Assembly (NCBI GenBank): GCA_947651225.1
Contig: CANSYK010000001.1
Coordinates: 1-64,000, forward strand
DNA length: 64,000 nt
Source: an uncultured bacterium
GTDB taxonomy: Bacteria; Bacillota; Clostridia; Lachnospirales; Lachnospiraceae
Direction of reading: 5' to 3'
In this document: positions 8,064 to 16,952 of the stretch, in pieces
Layout: each line of letters starts with the position of its first letter
How positions within the stretch are numbered: position 1 is the stretch's first letter
Notes under the pieces: generated by a model
Databases searched by the model: none
Seen by the model: only the letters and a program-made list of their open reading frames with translations
What the model was told of the DNA's origin: nothing
Translations under genes and position numbers: made by a program

Positions 8064-8672
8064 ATGGAAGAATTAATCATAGAATTTATCATATGTGTGG
8101 CAGCGGCAGCAGTTCTTATGGTTGTCCATGAACTTTCTAAGGCAATGGTATATATGGGAATCCAGCGCCGCCGAAAGAACAGCCGGAAATATTCCCATAG
8201 TATATGGGAGGTACACCGTTATCTGGACCCGGTTGGGATTATTTTGTCTGTAACAAGCGGAGTAGCGTTTTCCAGGCCTTTTATGTTTCGGATTCAGGAT
8301 AAAAGGATAAATCGTATTTTAGGGATTACGGGTTTTTTGGTTATAATACTTTGCTTTTTAAGCAGTATGGCAGCTTTACGATGCCATGTATTTGGCGTAT
8401 CAGGAATGGAAACATTAGAAGGACAGGGATTTACAGCCAAAATTATTACTTTGTTTATCCAGTATATTGCAATTGTAAGCTTTGGCATGTTTTGTACTAA
8501 TTTGTTTCCGGTTTCTACTTTTGATATGGGACTTTTAATTGCCGGGTATTCTTCACAAAAGTATCTTGGGATTATTAAAATGGATGCAGTCATTAAGGTG
8601 ATCTTCATGGTTACTGTTTTTCTGGATTTGATTAATTATGGAGGTTACCGGCTGATTTCTTTTTTGCTGTAA
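8064..8672 (+). CDS. M50-like membrane protein, catalytic motif degenerate
   Basis: A 202-residue hydrophobic protein with about four to five membrane segments. It resembles site-2-type (M50) proteases: an early VVHELSKAMVYMG occupies the place of HExxHExxH, and NLFPVSTFDMGLL the place of the NPxPxxDGG motif. The second histidine is replaced by lysine (HELSK), so normal zinc ligation is unlikely. Genuine M50 genes are often found just upstream of scpA in Clostridia, and this gene has that position. A non-proteolytic membrane role is the simplest reading; the family link is inference from motif layout and synteny. Confidence 0.6.
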   Translation: MEELIIEFIICVAAAAVLMVVHELSKAMVYMGIQRRRKNSRKYSHSIWEVHRYLDPVGIILSVTSGVAFSRPFMFRIQDKRINRILGITGFLVIILCFLSSMAALRCHVFGVSGMETLEGQGFTAKIITLFIQYIAIVSFGMFCTNLFPVSTFDMGLLIAGYSSQKYLGIIKMDAVIKVIFMVTVFLDLINYGGYRLISFLL

Positions 8673-8700
8673 TGGCTGGTATAGGAGGAGATAGAAGGAT

Positions 8701-9450
8701 ATGAGTATTTCGGTAAAATTGGAGGCGTTTGACGGGCCGCTCGATTTGCTTTTGCATTTGATTGAGAAAAACAAAATTGATATCTTTGACATTCCAATCG
8801 TTGAGATTACGAACCAGTATATGGAATATATTTCTCAGATGGAAACGAAGGATATGGATATCATGAGTGATTTTCTGTTAATGGCAGCAACCCTTCTTCG
8901 GATTAAATCCAAAATGCTCCTTCCAGCAGAGGTAAATGAGGAGGGCGAAGAAGAGGACCCACGTGCGGAACTGGTAGAACGTCTTTTGGAATATAAGACA
9001 TATAAATATGCTTCGATAGAGCTAAAAGATTTACAAGTGGACGCTTCCCGGCAGATTTTTAAAAGCCCAACGATTCCCAAAGAGATTTCTGACTATAAAG
9101 AAGAAGTGGATATTTCAGAATTATTAGAGGACGTGACATTGGCAAAGCTGCAAAAGATTTTCCAGAGTGTTATGAAAAAGCAGATTGATAAGATTGATCC
9201 GATTCGAAGTAAATTTGGAAAAATAGAAAAAGAACAGATTAGCCTTCCAAACCGGATGGAATACATAGAGCAGTACGCAAAAAGCCATCATAAGTTTAAT
9301 TTTAGGATGTTACTGGAAGAGCAGGCAAATAAAATGATGGTTATTGTCAGTTTTCTGGGAATTCTGGAATTGATGAAAGTTGGAAAACTAAAAATTGTAC
9401 AGGAAAATATATTTGACGATATCTGGGTGACCTATGAGGCCGCCAGATAA
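8701..9450 (+). CDS. scpA: Segregation and condensation protein A
   Basis: The 249-residue kleisin subunit of the SMC-ScpAB condensin, which organises and segregates the chromosome. It opens with the family signature VKLEAFDGPLDLLLHLIEKNKIDIFDIPI, has the acidic linker EEGEEEDPRAELVERL and the C-terminal winged-helix region that binds the SMC head. GGAGGAGATAG precedes the ATG. scpB follows after 21 bases. Confidence 0.96.
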   Translation: MSISVKLEAFDGPLDLLLHLIEKNKIDIFDIPIVEITNQYMEYISQMETKDMDIMSDFLLMAATLLRIKSKMLLPAEVNEEGEEEDPRAELVERLLEYKTYKYASIELKDLQVDASRQIFKSPTIPKEISDYKEEVDISELLEDVTLAKLQKIFQSVMKKQIDKIDPIRSKFGKIEKEQISLPNRMEYIEQYAKSHHKFNFRMLLEEQANKMMVIVSFLGILELMKVGKLKIVQENIFDDIWVTYEAAR

Positions 9451-9471
9451 AAAAGGAAGGGGGCTTACAGC

Positions 9472-10053
9472 GTGAGTACAGACATGAGTTTGTCAAAACT
9501 ACAGGCTGTGATTGAGGCGATTCTTTTTACGATGGGAGAAGCAGTAGAGTTAGAACGGATTGCAGAAGCTACAGAGCAGAATGAAGATACCTGCCGCCGG
9601 GTGATTCACAATATGATGGACCAGTATGACCAAGAAGACCGGGGAATTCAGATTATTGAGTTAGATGGCGCATTTCAGATGTGTACGAAGGCATCTATGT
9701 ATGAGTCCCTTATAAGGATTGCCCATGTTCCAAAAAAGCATGTGCTGACGGATGTACTGTTAGAAACACTTTCCATAGTGGCCTATAAGCAGCCAGTTAC
9801 AAAGTTAGATATTGAACATATCCGTGGTGTCAAGTCAGATCATCCGGTCAATAAGCTTTTGGAATACGGATTGATTTGCGAAGCAGGCAGACTGGATGCT
9901 CCTGGCAGGCCGATTCTGTTCGCAACAACAGAGGAGTTTTTGCGAAATTTTGGAATCGGTTCCTTAGAAGACCTTCCAGTTGTCAATCCAGAAAAGATTG
10001 AGGACTTTAAACTGGAGGCAGAAAAAGAGGTGCAGCTTGAATTAGAGATCTGA
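9472..10053 (+). CDS. scpB: Segregation and condensation protein B
   Basis: The 193-residue ScpB, which dimerises through two winged-helix domains and binds the ScpA linker. Landmarks are AVIEAILFTMGEAVEL, IIELDGAFQMCTK, and ETLSIVAYKQPVTKLDIEHIRGV (second winged helix). GTG at 9472 follows AAGGAAGGGGG; the ATG at 9484 is an alternative. Its 3' end overlaps the convergent DUF1836 gene by 12 bp. Confidence 0.95.
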   Translation: MSTDMSLSKLQAVIEAILFTMGEAVELERIAEATEQNEDTCRRVIHNMMDQYDQEDRGIQIIELDGAFQMCTKASMYESLIRIAHVPKKHVLTDVLLETLSIVAYKQPVTKLDIEHIRGVKSDHPVNKLLEYGLICEAGRLDAPGRPILFATTEEFLRNFGIGSLEDLPVVNPEKIEDFKLEAEKEVQLELEI

Positions 10054-10668
10054 TCTGTCCTTCTTTCTGGTTGGTTTGGTATCCATTTTGTGGTCAATAA
10101 TATTTTCAATAATCGTTTTCTTTACCCAGATGTCAAAACTGAGCATACAGATAAAAGAAAAGTTTGTTAATATTTTACGTTCTTCGTCATCTTCTACCTC
10201 GGAAAAGGTTTCGTTTGACTTGTTTAATTTCCGAATCATGTCACGAACCTGGGAGTCAATATTTTCAAGCTGTATATCAAATACTTCCTGATAAATATCA
10301 TCCAGATGAATCCCGTCTTTCTGCTGAAAAAAATTCTTTGAGATCGGATTAATAATTCCTTTCACATCGTTAATGGAAAGGAAGTTTTTAAAATAATATA
10401 TAAAAATTAAAAGAACCATGTGTTCTTTGGAATACTTTTTCCTGTCTGGAGGCGGTAAAAGATCATTTTTGGTATAATTGTTAATCATGGTCTTTGTCAG
10501 AATTTTATCATCTGCAAAACGTTTGGAAGAGTTTAAAGATTCATCCATAAATGTCGTAATCTGATCCATATATAAATCAATTTCTGGAATGGATTCCGGA
10601 GGAATATAATCAATGTTCTGAATACTTCGAATTAATTCTATCATTTCGCTGGTATATTTGTTTGCCAT
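10042..10668 (-). CDS. DUF1836 domain protein
   Basis: A 208-residue protein with the DUF1836 pattern: a MerR-like helix-turn-helix stretch LTKTMINNYTKNDLLPPP (about residues 58-75), then YSKEHMVLLIFIYYFKNFLSI. The family occurs in Bacillota and is thought to bind DNA, but no function is established. It is transcribed against scpB and the two coding ends overlap by 12 bp, so its mRNA 3' end is antisense to scpB. A promoter lies at 10701-10729. Confidence 0.85.
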   Translation of the reverse strand: MANKYTSEMIELIRSIQNIDYIPPESIPEIDLYMDQITTFMDESLNSSKRFADDKILTKTMINNYTKNDLLPPPDRKKYSKEHMVLLIFIYYFKNFLSINDVKGIINPISKNFFQQKDGIHLDDIYQEVFDIQLENIDSQVRDMIRKLNKSNETFSEVEDDEERKILTNFSFICMLSFDIWVKKTIIENIIDHKMDTKPTRKKDRSDL

Positions 10669-10700
10669 TCTGTTTCATCCTTTCTGCGTCTTTGGTGAAT

Positions 10701-10729
10701 ATTATAACGTAAAAAGATTCTGATAGCAA
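10701..10729 (-). promoter_or_regulatory. Promoter of the DUF1836 gene
   Basis: On the minus strand TTGCTA, a 17-bp spacer and a perfect TATAAT lie about 35 bp upstream of the DUF1836 start. The -10 is consensus; the -35 matches four of six positions. Confidence 0.6.
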
Positions 10730-10806
10730 TAGCACTATTGTAGTAACATGATTTTGTCCCTGTCATATAATACAATAATGGAACATAAAATGATAAGGAG
10801 ACAGTT

Positions 10807-11145
10807 GTGAGAAATAGAGGTTCCATGCATCCACCCAGACATAAACATTCAAAAAAATTAAATACAGTCCCCTCCCATAATGAACCGGTTATTGCGGACG
10901 CCCTTTCGAAAAAAATACATATTTCAGAGGATGTCTTAGCACGTGCGCCGATTGTTATGGGATATGGGACACACCGGTTCTGTATAGAAAATTACAGGAA
11001 TATAATAGAATATACACAGGATTTAATCAGGATTCAGACAAAGACGGTACGAATCCATATTACAGGAAAAAATCTTGTGATTGCCTATTTCCGGGACGAT
11101 AGCATGTGTGTAGTAGGCGATATTTTTTCGGTGGAATATCATTGA
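10807..11145 (+). CDS. yqfC: Sporulation protein YqfC
   Basis: A 112-residue YabP/YqfC-family protein with the typical PIVMGYGTHRFCIENYRNIIEYTQDLIRIQTK core. YqfC and YqfD are mother-cell (sigma-E) sporulation proteins in Bacillus. GTG at 10807 follows AAGGAGACA. Upstream CATATAAT at 10764-10771 is one base from the sigma-E -10 consensus CATACAAT, but the -35 is unclear. The pair with yqfD supports a spore-forming lineage. Confidence 0.85.
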   Translation: MRNRGSMHPPRHKHSKKLNTVPSHNEPVIADALSKKIHISEDVLARAPIVMGYGTHRFCIENYRNIIEYTQDLIRIQTKTVRIHITGKNLVIAYFRDDSMCVVGDIFSVEYH

Positions 11146-11208
11146 CACTTGCTGATCATTCCAGAATGGATTTTTATAAGCAATCTGACTTAAAAAACGA
11201 GGTGCAAT

Positions 11209-12477
11209 ATGATACATAAAATATTTGGCTGGATGGGCGGCTATGTGAAAGTCAGGATTCAGGGAAAGAGAATCGAGCGTTTCGTCAATTTGTGCAGGAA
11301 CAGGGGAATTATCCTCTGGCAGCTTTGTTGGGATACCAATCAGGAGGTTTTATATTTTCGCATTGCTTTAAAAGATTTTTACCGTCTGCGTCCCATGGCA
11401 AGAAAGTGCAAGGTAAGGACGATTGTGGTAGAACGGTTCGGGCTGCCTTTTTTATTAGGGCATATGCAAAAAAGGGCCAGCTTTTGCATTGGGGTTTCGA
11501 TCTGTTTTCTATTGATTCTTTTTTTGTCCACAAGAATCTGGGGGATTTCCGTGGAGGGGCAGTCCTACCATACAAAAGAGAGCATTCTGGAATATCTGAA
11601 TTCGATTGATGTCTATGGCGGAATTGAGAGTAAAACTTTAGAATGTGCTGATTTGGAAGAACAAATCCGCCAGAAGTTTAATGATATTGGCTGGGTTTCT
11701 GTGGAAAAAAAGGGAAGTAAAATCTATATTCGTGTCAGGGAAGTGCTTTTGATTGAAAAAGAGGAGGAAAAACCTCCGGCGCATCTGATTGCGCAACAAA
11801 ATGGAAGAGTCGTTTCTATCGTTACCAGAAGCGGAACAGCAAAGGTAAAAGCTGGGGATAAGGTAAAAAAGGGGGATGTCTTAATTTCCGGGACAGTAAA
11901 AATATATGGGGATAATCAGGAACTGATTGAGAAAAAATATGTTCATGCAGAAGGAACTGTGGTGCTTTCCGTAGAAAAAAACTATCAGGATATATTAAAA
12001 AAAGAGTATCAGAAAAAGGTTTATACAGGGCGTACCAAAAAGATTTATGAGCTGCAGATTGCAGAAAGAAACTTTTTTTGCTATAATCCCCTAAAAAATT
12101 TGGAAACTTTTGAAAAATATGATATAATCCGTGAAGGTGGGCAGTTATGTCCTCTTTTGTCGTTGCGTTTTCCGGTAAAGAGCTATGTAAAAACATTTCG
12201 GGAAATTACGTTTCAAAAGGCAGTATATACGAAAAAAGAAGCAGGTACTATATTAAAAGAACGCCTGGATTACTATTTGCAACAGAAAAAAGAGGCGGGA
12301 TATCGTTTGCAAAAGAATGAGACCGTGCTTCAGACAGGGGACAGTGCTTATCAGTATCAGGGAAATCTTGTGTTTTTAAAAGAACAGAAAAAGCACAAAA
12401 AGATTTCTAAAAATAACAACAATAATAAGAATAACAGGGAAAAAGAAACAGATGGCAATAATGGAAATAGTAATTGA
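11209..12477 (+). CDS. yqfD: Sporulation protein YqfD
   Basis: A 422-residue membrane protein with one clear transmembrane helix (FCIGVSICFLLILFLSTRIWG, about 86-106), an N-terminal cytoplasmic part and a large extracytoplasmic domain with SGTVKIYGDN-type beta elements, matching YqfD of the sporulation mother-cell programme. The last 25 residues are an Asn-rich low-complexity tail encoded by an AAY-triplet run, and they overlap the phoH start by 26 bp. The ribosome site is weak (CGAGGTGCAAT) but adequate. Confidence 0.88.
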   Translation: MIHKIFGWMGGYVKVRIQGKRIERFVNLCRNRGIILWQLCWDTNQEVLYFRIALKDFYRLRPMARKCKVRTIVVERFGLPFLLGHMQKRASFCIGVSICFLLILFLSTRIWGISVEGQSYHTKESILEYLNSIDVYGGIESKTLECADLEEQIRQKFNDIGWVSVEKKGSKIYIRVREVLLIEKEEEKPPAHLIAQQNGRVVSIVTRSGTAKVKAGDKVKKGDVLISGTVKIYGDNQELIEKKYVHAEGTVVLSVEKNYQDILKKEYQKKVYTGRTKKIYELQIAERNFFCYNPLKNLETFEKYDIIREGGQLCPLLSLRFPVKSYVKTFREITFQKAVYTKKEAGTILKERLDYYLQQKKEAGYRLQKNETVLQTGDSAYQYQGNLVFLKEQKKHKKISKNNNNNKNNREKETDGNNGNSN

Positions 12478-13501
12478 GATACCAATAGAACATGAAAAGA
12501 ATATTTTTGGGGATTTTGATGCCCATATCAGAAAGATAGAAAAAAGCCTGAATGTGACCATGGTGGCACGTGACGGCACGTTAAAATTGATTGGTGAGGC
12601 TGGAAATGCAAAACGGGCTGAGGGGATTTTAATGCAGCTTTTAGAACTTTCTAAAAGGGGCAATGTAATAACAGAGCAGAATGTAAATTATGCCATCGGA
12701 CTTGCGCTTGATAATGATAAAACAGATATGGCATCGATTGATTCTGATATTTTGTGTTACACGATTCAGGGAAAGCCAATTAAGCCAAAAACAGCGGGAC
12801 AGAAAGATTACATTGACCAGATACGAAACAAAATGATTGTATTTGGAATTGGGCCTGCCGGGACCGGAAAGACCTATCTTGCGATGGCGATGGCGATTGA
12901 GGCCTTTAAAAGAGACGAAGTGGGAAAGATTATTTTAACAAGGCCGGCAATTGAAGCGGGAGAGAAACTGGGATTTCTCCCAGGCGATTTGCAGAGCAAG
13001 GTTGACCCGTATCTGCGGCCGTTATATGATGCCCTGTACCAGATTATGGGAGCGGACAGCTATCTGCGTAATGTAGAAAAAGGATTAATTGAAGTTGCGC
13101 CGCTTGCCTATATGAGAGGCAGAACATTGGATAATTCTTTTATTATTTTAGATGAAGCACAAAATACGACACCGGCACAGATGAAGATGTTTCTGACACG
13201 TATCGGATTTGGTTCTAAAGTAATTGTCACGGGGGATTTGACGCAGAAGGACTTGCCTTTTGACATCAAATCAGGACTGGAACAGGCACTTGAAGTGTTG
13301 TCAAAAGTGGAGGACATTGGGTTTTCTTATATGACAAACCGTGATGTTGTGCGTCACCCATTGGTGCAGAAAATTGTTACAGCATATGATGATTATGAAA
13401 AAAGACAGGAACGAAAAAATCAGGTTGCGGCGTCAAAAAGAAATCAGTCCCAGCGAGCCAGGGAAGGAAACCATCAGGGCAGGCGCATGCGTGGAAACTG
13501 A
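12452..13501 (+). CDS. phoH: PhoH-family ATPase
   Basis: A 349-residue PhoH-like P-loop ATPase. Residues 1-110 form the KH-like N-terminal region; Walker A is GIGPAGTGKTYLA and Walker B/DEAQ is FIILDEAQNTTPAQ. PhoH proteins are predicted RNA-linked ATPases commonly clustered with ybeY, as here. The C-terminus is a basic tail rich in Arg, Asn and Gln. The start overlaps the end of yqfD in another frame; ATG at 12461 is an alternative. Confidence 0.92.
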   Translation: MAIMEIVIEIPIEHEKNIFGDFDAHIRKIEKSLNVTMVARDGTLKLIGEAGNAKRAEGILMQLLELSKRGNVITEQNVNYAIGLALDNDKTDMASIDSDILCYTIQGKPIKPKTAGQKDYIDQIRNKMIVFGIGPAGTGKTYLAMAMAIEAFKRDEVGKIILTRPAIEAGEKLGFLPGDLQSKVDPYLRPLYDALYQIMGADSYLRNVEKGLIEVAPLAYMRGRTLDNSFIILDEAQNTTPAQMKMFLTRIGFGSKVIVTGDLTQKDLPFDIKSGLEQALEVLSKVEDIGFSYMTNRDVVRHPLVQKIVTAYDDYEKRQERKNQVAASKRNQSQRAREGNHQGRRMRGN

Positions 13502-13517
13502 TTAGGAGGGAAATATT

Positions 13518-14732
13518 TTGCAGACAAAAGATAACAAAGCAATAGATCGAATCGGTGTCATTTTGCTGTATACAGCGCCTGCGGTAAGTGTGGGATGCTA
13601 TTGCCTGCTGACGCAGGAAGCAATGATTGATGCTATTTCTGGTATTGTGCCGGCACTGATTTTATCTGCTATGTATTTTACGTTTTTACATGTGAATGAG
13701 GGGTATTTTTATCAGAAAATATCACATAAGATGCTGTTTTTTATCAGTTTTTTTCTCTCTTTTACATTGTTAGGGACGGCAGCAGGATTTCCCCTTGGAG
13801 TTTTGTGGATGGCTGCAGTTGTTATTGCGGCGTTGGACAGTGGCTTGGAATTGGCGGTTGTTACCCATGTGGTTTTAATGATACAGTATGCTTTTTTGAT
13901 TTTGCCACAGGACAATGGTTTCTATCGCTTTTTTTGCTATATTTTGTTTGGTATGGTGGCAGCGTTTTTGTTTTCTCTTTTTAAAGAGTTAAATACCGCT
14001 TTTTATCTGGCGTTGGTTCTTTTGGCGTGTGATGGGGTTTTACAGCTTGTTGTGTGCCGGTTCAGCCTTGCCTTTTTAAAGGAGAACTGGATTACGGCCC
14101 TGGTAGAAACAGGCAGCGTGCTTTTTCTTGTTCTGACAGGAATTTTTTATCTGAAAAAATACGGGACAAGACAGAGGAGTCCTGATTCAGGGGAACCTTT
14201 TCTCATAGCAGAAGAGGCACAGCTGAAAATGCTTACCGCTTCAGACTATGAGCTTATGCTTTGTCTGAAAGGGTATTCTGAGGAGCTTTTGAATCATTCC
14301 TGTAGAATCGGTACTTTGTCAGAACAAGCTGCCGGGGTAGTCGGGGGAAACAAACTGCTTGCAAAAGCAGGTGGTTTGTACCATGAAATCGGACGTATGG
14401 AAGATAAAAAAGATTATATCGAAGCAGGAATCCGTATCGGAAAAGAACATAATTTTCCAGAGAGGCTGTTAGCGGTGATGCGGCAGCACAGCGTTGTTTT
14501 TGAACTTCCGGAAAGTAAAGAGGCTGCAGTTGTGATGTTAAGCGACTGTATTGTTTCTGCCAGTGAATATCTTATGAAAAGCGAAAAGCGGGCAAAGCTT
14601 TCTGATGAGCAGATTGTTAACAATATTTTTCAAAACAGGATAAAAAAGGGAAACCTGAAATCTGCAGGGATGACTTTGGAACAGATTCGGGATTTATGGA
14701 ATTTTTATATTGAAAATGCTTTTTTGGAGTGA
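13518..14732 (+). CDS. HD-domain membrane protein in the PgpH position (degenerate)
   Basis: A 404-residue protein with about seven transmembrane segments (residues 10-212) and a C-terminal HD-like domain. It lies between phoH and ybeY, where Bacillota carry pgpH (yqfF), the c-di-AMP phosphodiesterase, but lacks the large extracellular 7TMR-HDED domain (PgpH is about 700 residues). The HD motif reads LYHEIGRM (H289, E290) where active enzymes have YHDIGKM, and the usual NPHD segment is absent; H260 and a late Asp in MLSDCIVSA remain. Loss of the catalytic Asp suggests altered or absent hydrolysis. TTG start behind AGGAGGG. Confidence 0.7.
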   Translation: MQTKDNKAIDRIGVILLYTAPAVSVGCYCLLTQEAMIDAISGIVPALILSAMYFTFLHVNEGYFYQKISHKMLFFISFFLSFTLLGTAAGFPLGVLWMAAVVIAALDSGLELAVVTHVVLMIQYAFLILPQDNGFYRFFCYILFGMVAAFLFSLFKELNTAFYLALVLLACDGVLQLVVCRFSLAFLKENWITALVETGSVLFLVLTGIFYLKKYGTRQRSPDSGEPFLIAEEAQLKMLTASDYELMLCLKGYSEELLNHSCRIGTLSEQAAGVVGGNKLLAKAGGLYHEIGRMEDKKDYIEAGIRIGKEHNFPERLLAVMRQHSVVFELPESKEAAVVMLSDCIVSASEYLMKSEKRAKLSDEQIVNNIFQNRIKKGNLKSAGMTLEQIRDLWNFYIENAFLE

Positions 14733-14749
14733 ATAATGGAAGGGGAAAT

Positions 14750-15256
14750 ATGACAGTATTGGTGGAAAAGGAAACCGAGGACGAGCTTGGATTTGACTAT
14801 GAAGAACTTTTAAGGAGGGTGGCACAGGAAGCGGTAGAACAGGAAGACTGCCCCTATTCTTGTGAAATCAATCTGACGTTAACGGACAATGAGGGAATCC
14901 GTACCCTGAACCAGGAGTACAGGGGGTTAGATGTGCCAACAGATGTATTGTCTTTTCCAATGGTGGCATATGAAAAGGCAGGAGATTTTTCCTGTTTGGA
15001 AAAGCCTTTGAATAAGACGATGCATTTTAACCTGGATACGGGTGAATTACTGCTTGGGGATATTGCAATTTCAGTAGAGCGTGCCAAAGAGCAAGCCGAA
15101 GAATATGGCCATTCGTTAGAGCGGGAGATTGCGTTTTTAATGGCGCACAGCCTCCTTCATTTGATGGGCTATGACCATATGGAAGAATATGAGCGGGAGC
15201 AGATGGAACAAAAGCAGGAACAAATTTTGCAAAAGCTTGGGATTACAAGGGATTAA
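14750..15256 (+). CDS. ybeY: Endoribonuclease YbeY
   Basis: A 168-residue metal-dependent RNase of rRNA maturation and ribosome quality control. The signature zinc site HSLLHLMGYDH is intact near residues 135-145, preceded by TDVLSFPM. The start was moved to ATG 14750, where GGAAGGGGA is properly spaced; the ORF-track GTG at 14729 overlaps the end of the HD gene and has no site. Family length is about 150-170, which agrees. Confidence 0.95.
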   Translation: MTVLVEKETEDELGFDYEELLRRVAQEAVEQEDCPYSCEINLTLTDNEGIRTLNQEYRGLDVPTDVLSFPMVAYEKAGDFSCLEKPLNKTMHFNLDTGELLLGDIAISVERAKEQAEEYGHSLEREIAFLMAHSLLHLMGYDHMEEYEREQMEQKQEQILQKLGITRD

Positions 15257-15286
15257 ACTTTAATGTGAGAATGGAGAGCAGCTTAA

Positions 15287-16933
15287 ATGGAAGCTTCGGG
15301 AAAAAAGAGAACAAATGATTTTATTAAGCAGGGCAGTGTCCTGGCGGTTGCATCAATTCTGGTGCGTGTGATAGGGCTGATTTACCGCATTCCGATGAAC
15401 AATATTATAGGTGATGAAGGAAATGGTATTTATTCTGCGGCTTATGAAATCTACAATATTCTGTTGATTATTTCTTCTTATGGTATGCCAATGGCAGTAT
15501 CAAAGATGGTTTCGACAAAATGTGCCCAGAAGAGATACCGGAATGCTTATTTTATTTTCCGCTGCTCTATGTTCTTTTCCATTGTTACTGGCGGTGTTGC
15601 AGCTCTTTTTGTTTATTTTGGCGCAGAAATGTTGGAAAACAACTTTTTCTCCAAATATCAGGGCATTTCGATTCCGCTTCGTGTTTTAGCCCCTACCATT
15701 CTGATTGTGGCTGTTATGGGCGTGTTCCGCGGGCTGTTTCAGGGACGGAAAACCATGATGCCAACAGCTGTTTCGCAGATTTTAGAGCAGATTATCAATG
15801 CAATAGTCAGTGTGGCGGCGGCATATTTTCTGATGCGCAGCCACAGCGCTTCACCGGATATTTCTGCCTGGGGAGCAGCGGGCGGAACGATGGGAACACT
15901 TTTTGGTGCAGCTACAGCATTTTTAATCTTGTTTTCTATCTATCTTTTATACCGTCCGGTTATGATCAAACAGATGCGCAGGGACAGGCTGTCGGCCAAG
16001 GAAAATCTTGGAATGACTTATCGGTTGATTTTCAGTACAGTTATTCCGATTATTTTAAGCCAGACCGTTTATCAGTTAAGTGGAATTATTGATGTTACTC
16101 TGTTTAATGCGATGATGGACGTGAAAGGCCATTCTGGAACAACTGTTAGTACACAACTTGGAATTTACAGTACAAAATACCGCACGCTGTCCAATGTTCC
16201 CATTGCCATTTCAACGGCAATGGCATCTTCCATGGTTCCGGGGCTGGTTGCTTCCTTTATGCAGCAGGACATGAAAGAAGTAAGGAGGAGGATTTCTGTT
16301 GTAATCAAATTTAACATGCTGATTGCTTTTCCTTCCGCAATGGGGCTTGCTGTGCTTGCAGAGCCAATTATACGGCTTCTTTTCAGAAATTCCGACTATC
16401 AGACTGGTGCGACCATGTTGATGACAGGTTCTCTCTGTATTATTTTTTATGCACTTTCAACTGTCACCAACGGAGTATTGCAGAGTATTGATAAAATGAA
16501 TCAGCCAGTGTATCATTCTCTGGCTTCGCTGCTGGTTCATGTTATTTTGGTTGTGCTTTTATTGAAATTTACAGATTTAGGAGCTTATGCATTAGTTATT
16601 GGAAATGTGACCTATCCAATGCTTGTCTGTGTCCTAAATGCCAGATCTGTTAACAAAAGCCTGGGCTACAGGCAGGAGATTACAAAGACATTTTGCATAC
16701 CGCTTTTGGCGTCATTTTTTATGGGAATTGTGACCTATGCCGTTTATGAAGGGTTATTTATGCTGACACACCGCATTTATGTTGCGATTTTCCCGGCTAT
16801 TTTTGTGGCGGTATTTGTATATTTTATATTGGTATTAAAGTTAGGGGGACTAAGCCGCAAAGAGCTGTATGAGTTTCCAATGGGACGGCGGATGTCGATT
16901 CTTGCAGATAAATTAAGACTTTTAAGAGATTAA
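15287..16933 (+). CDS. SpoVB/MurJ-type polysaccharide flippase
   Basis: A 548-residue integral membrane protein with about 14 helices of the MOP (MATE/Wzx/MurJ) superfamily, polysaccharide-biosynthesis subgroup. It begins DFIKQGSVLAVASILVRVIGLIYRIPMNNIIGDEGNGIY, the hallmark of the SpoVB/YtgP proteins of Bacillota. These move lipid-linked cell-wall precursors across the membrane (YtgP is a lipid II flippase; SpoVB acts in the spore cortex). Sequence does not separate the two roles here. ATG at 15287 has a GAATGGAGAG site. Confidence 0.88.
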   Translation: MEASGKKRTNDFIKQGSVLAVASILVRVIGLIYRIPMNNIIGDEGNGIYSAAYEIYNILLIISSYGMPMAVSKMVSTKCAQKRYRNAYFIFRCSMFFSIVTGGVAALFVYFGAEMLENNFFSKYQGISIPLRVLAPTILIVAVMGVFRGLFQGRKTMMPTAVSQILEQIINAIVSVAAAYFLMRSHSASPDISAWGAAGGTMGTLFGAATAFLILFSIYLLYRPVMIKQMRRDRLSAKENLGMTYRLIFSTVIPIILSQTVYQLSGIIDVTLFNAMMDVKGHSGTTVSTQLGIYSTKYRTLSNVPIAISTAMASSMVPGLVASFMQQDMKEVRRRISVVIKFNMLIAFPSAMGLAVLAEPIIRLLFRNSDYQTGATMLMTGSLCIIFYALSTVTNGVLQSIDKMNQPVYHSLASLLVHVILVVLLLKFTDLGAYALVIGNVTYPMLVCVLNARSVNKSLGYRQEITKTFCIPLLASFFMGIVTYAVYEGLFMLTHRIYVAIFPAIFVAVFVYFILVLKLGGLSRKELYEFPMGRRMSILADKLRLLRD

Positions 16934-16952
16934 GATAACAGGGAGGGACTTG

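Noticed and set aside
12411-12437. Poly-Asn run as a frameshift error
   Set aside because: Frame stays open to a normal stop and overlaps phoH in a typical way; treated as a genuine tail.
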